DNA of 64,000 nucleotides. Origin: Hyparrhenia diplandra (taxonomy: Eukaryota; Streptophyta; Magnoliopsida; Poales; Poaceae). Where the stretch lies: contig JADLZK010011550.1 of NCBI GenBank assembly GCA_015847255.1, positions 1 through 64,000 on the forward strand, given 5' to 3'. This document shows, one piece after another, positions 61,135-64,000 of the stretch. Position 1 is the stretch's first letter; every line of letters starts with the position of its first letter. The notes beneath the pieces were generated by a model. The model had not been told where the DNA came from. It made no database searches and saw only the letters and a list, made by a program, of their open reading frames with translations. The position numbers and the translations under genes were made by a program.

Positions 61135-62892
61135 GGCCGGCCGCGGCGGGATCGGTGGTCTGGTCGATCGATCGGCCGGGGCGGAGACGGACGGAAGCTC
61201 GATCGATCGTACGTCCAACGGGACGGGGTGGCGGGCGCCGCCGGTGCCGCGCACGTACGCGGTGGAGTGTGGCGACTGGGCAGCGGTAGCGGTAGAGTGG
61301 CGACTGGCGAGTGGCGAGGGTTTACGGCACGGCACCCACCCTGTGATGACTGTGTGAGTTTGTTGTGTGCCTGCCTGGCGAGTGTGGCCAAGCGGATCAC
61401 GGCGCGCGGGGGCGGCGTGACGACGGAGCCCAGGGCCTCGATGGATCGCGCGAACGGCCTCGCGTCGTTTGCTCGCGCGCTTTTGCGGCTGCGGCGCCCG
61501 TGCGCGCGTGCTTGGAAAGAACGAAGCGGCCGCGGTGCACGAGCGGGACAGGAGCTAGCCCGTTTCCTCTAGTCCTCGGTGTGCTCCGGCTACGGCGCGG
61601 GTGCTATGCCACTGACACGCGGGCCCCGAGATTCAGTGACCCCACCCGTCGGTGGCACGAGTGGAGCAGAGGGGTTTGCTACTTGGGTATGGGGGCACGA
61701 TGAGCGGAAGACGGCGAGCTACGGGGATCGATCGATCGATCGGCCCTATCCTATCCTCCTGTACTGATCCTCACGAACCTTGGTAAGCGGGGCCCACTTT
61801 TTATAGAAGAGCAATAGAGTGGCGTGCTGACGGTCGGGCTTGGTTTTGCCTTGGAAGGAAACGTGATCGAAAGGGTGCTTCTAATCTCTTGCGGAAACTT
61901 GTGCTTGGAATTTCTTCGTGAAACTTCCTAAGAAAAATCCAAACTTAGATCCAAAATTGCACAGCAACAGCTTAACGGCGGAGGGTGATGTCGTGGATAC
62001 ATGATGGAAGAATGCACATGAGTCATGATGAGGGCAAGTGCGCAAGTCTCATGAGATCTCCACGGCAAGCACACGGCCACGCCATGTGGACCGGTGGTGG
62101 GAGAATGCGTTTTGGAGGGTACCTTCAACATGTTTGCGTAATTGTGTTACACAAGCAACTGGTTGCTATCCTTCGTGTACGGTGTCCTGGGAGCTTAGCT
62201 CACGTCAGCTCTGGCTGGTCGTGGACCGTTCGTATGGTGGTGCTTACCAGCTGCAAACTATAATCCGTTCATAGAAGTTTAGATCTGTCGGTACACAACA
62301 TCCAATATCTAGTAGGGGGCTCTAGCCCCCCCGCCCCCCCAGCCTAATCTGGTGCAACAATGGAGATATTGAGGGGTGATCGAGAAGAAAAGGTGGAGGA
62401 AAGAAGAAAATGGAGGGGGGGAGGATGAAGGAGAGATCAGCCCCTGCTTTAATTTTTTCTAGATCCGCCACTGATCATAAGTGCTTACCTTGTATTGGCT
62501 CCAAAAAAAATTCAATCAAAATGGTCTACATACAAGTTATTATGGGTCGTAGAATTTATTTGATTTAAGGATGGTCATAGAATTTTATTTGATTTAAGGT
62601 TGGAAAAGGTCCAATTAAATTCAATGGAAGTATCATTGCAATGATTGTCATTGGCGTAAACACCGCGCAACAAACTCTACGTCGTGCTGCATTGCAAGTA
62701 TGAATAAATAGCAACAAGCACTGAAGCCACACTCCGACCAATTGACATATATATACTAGTAGTGGGCTATTGATATTATACAAAATCGTTCATCTATATA
62801 TATAATTACATTGGTATACATTTAACAATAATCCTTCCCTTGCAGTGACACTTTGCTTTCTTCGGTTACATTACAAACCAACAAGTACATGG
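61135..62892. other. Intergenic region between SSIIa and the GDSL gene
   Basis: Contains the SSIIa 5' leader and promoter. GATC tandem repeats occur at about 61720-61742 and shorter ones near 61163. A minus-strand TATA-like CTATAAAAAG lies at about 61797-61806, some 660 bases above the start codon. Around 62310-62475 a C/G-run segment (GGGGGCTCTAGCCCCCCC ... AGATCCGCCACTG) looks like a transposon remnant of unknown type. The part from about 62500 is AT-rich 3' flank of the GDSL gene. Confidence 0.45.
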
Positions 62893-64000
62893 CTAGCTGG
62901 ATGTGCCGTTGTTATTGACGACAGTGATGTTGAGCTTCCTGAGCGTCTCGAGCGCGATGAGCTCGTTGGCCCTGTCCGTGGGGTGGTACTCGTCCCAGAA
63001 CACGTACTTGCTGCGGTCCTTGCACAGCGTGGACAGCGGCGTGCAGGTGAGCGTCGGCCTGATCCGTCCCAGCGCGCAGCACGGCGCCTTGGAGTTGTTG
63101 AATCCGTACACGTAGGGCCGGTCGATGATGTCCTGGAAGTAGTCGTACGCCCTCGCCGAACCGGAACGTGGCGTTGGGCAGCGACGCCGACAGCCGGTCC
63201 ATGAGCGCCGCCGCCTGCGTGTTGAAGTTCCGCGCCAGCTTGTTGGTGGACTCCTGGCAGTTCCCCGAGGACGTCAGGTACCGCTGCAGCAGGATGCACC
63301 CCATCGGACCCAGCCCGAAGAAGGTCAGCCGCCGGGCGCCCAGCGCGTGCAGCAGCGTCAGCTGCGCCTCCAGGGTGCTCACCATGTACTTGACGAAGGT
63401 GTCGCCCGTGTAGGTCCACGAGTCGGAGTAGACCGGCAGCAGGTAGTTGTTGATGAAGTCGTTGGCGCCCATGGCCACCACGTAGTACCCCTCCCCGAAG
63501 AACTTGTCCGCCGCCGCCTTGCCGATCTTGGCACGCATGAACGCCTGCGTGCCCTGGAACAGCTCGATCTGCTTGTACAGCGAGAACCTCTGGATCTGCA
63601 TTCATGGCAATCGTATGCCATTTCAGGTGAACAATGCAAGCAGATGAATTAGTTATTAGTGTCGAGCTCCAGTACAGTATAGGTCGTTGACAGCTGGCTT
63701 ACAAAGAGGGACGATGTCTCGTTGAGGATGCCGCCGCCGCCGGAGGCGTAATTGACGCCGTTCTTGAAGATTGTGTCGGCGTCCAGGGACGGGTCGAGGA
63801 ACGCGGGCGGGCGCGGCAGGCCCATCTTGTCGCCGACGATGTCGGCGACGGTGCGGCCGTTGCAGAACCTGCCATTGGGCATGCCGCTGCCGAAGTCGAT
63901 GCCGTACCACGGCAGCGCGGCGCGGGCGAGGCTCTTCTTGAGGTAGTTGTTGTTGCCCACGTCGGAGAGCGAGTCGCCGAAGATGAACTGGACCACGTCG
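62893..64000 (-). CDS. GDSL-type esterase/lipase, 5' end outside the window
   Basis: SGNH/GDSL serine hydrolase, a family of mostly secreted plant lipases/esterases acting on lipid or cutin-type esters; the substrate cannot be told. Two exons visible: 64000-63703 and 63595-62893, joined by a 107-bp intron. Block I VVQFIFGDSLSDVGNNNYLK has the catalytic Ser; block II reads NGVNYASGGGGILNET; block III YVVAMGANDFINNYLLP has the G-x-N; block V VFWDEYHPTDRANELIA has the catalytic Asp-His; the end is VVNNNGTSS. The signal peptide and first residues lie beyond 64000. One extra G at about 63149-63153 (in the sequence after NATFRFGE) shifts the frame; the next frame resumes at AYDYFQDIIDRPYVYGFNNS. 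Confidence 0.92.

Noticed and set aside
60323..61572. Plus-strand frames opposite and upstream of SSIIa exons 1-2
   Set aside because: GC-rich shadows without motifs; the minus-strand SSIIa reading explains the region.
1..64000. CRISPR arrays, bacterial-type operons, rRNA or tRNA genes
   Set aside because: None seen. The direct repeats are LTRs, MITEs or tandem duplications, and gene structure is that of a plant nuclear genome. tRNA-like text at the LTR ends is a primer site, not a gene.

Overview
This window is nuclear DNA from a grass. The evidence is long multi-exon genes with GT-AG introns, GC-rich first exons, dense MITEs and nested Ty3/gypsy-type LTR retrotransposons. The starch synthase IIa reads closer to my memory of the rice and wheat proteins than to maize. 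I therefore favour the BOP clade (rice, bamboo or wheat side), but I cannot name a species.

Layout. 1-2772 is intergenic with no gene I can support. 2773-17862 (+) is one 27-exon gene for a transportin-SR/MOS14-type importin. Its introns hold a Tourist-like MITE, a hAT MITE nested in another MITE, a 0.5-kb foldback, a 293-bp SMART/TRIM element and low-complexity tracts. 18.5-20.0 kb is repetitive and may hold a gene fragment. 20.0-21.3 kb is a 5'-truncated L1-type LINE (-). 21.3-33.6 kb is a GC-rich, degenerate Ty3/gypsy element with gag, protease, RT, RNase H, integrase and an antisense gene downstream of integrase; it is split by two AT-richer LTR insertions. 33.6-49.3 kb is a cluster of related LTR elements. 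The left half points +, the next part points -, and the two meet tail to tail at 38675-38678; a further + element follows. Two cluster members carry only gag and protease. 50.3-50.7 kb is a Copia fragment.

The right end is gene-rich and all on the minus strand: a CslA mannan synthase (50884-54516), starch synthase IIa (57276-61134) and a GDSL esterase/lipase cut by the window edge (62893-64000). SSIIa extends amylopectin branches in the plastid, while CslA makes (gluco)mannan in the Golgi. They are neighbours rather than parts of one pathway. From memory, the rice SSIIa (ALK) and CslA3 genes are also adjacent on chromosome 6, so this looks like conserved synteny.

A main caveat is that all four cellular genes need small reading-frame corrections, mostly 1-2 base gains or losses at homopolymers or dinucleotides, with no other disabling change seen. 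Uncorrected sequencing error is more likely than four independent gene deaths. I found no clearly new multi-gene system. The best candidates for novelty are the gag-protease-only retrotransposon family with its inverted arrangement, and the antisense gene with a possible promoter of its own.
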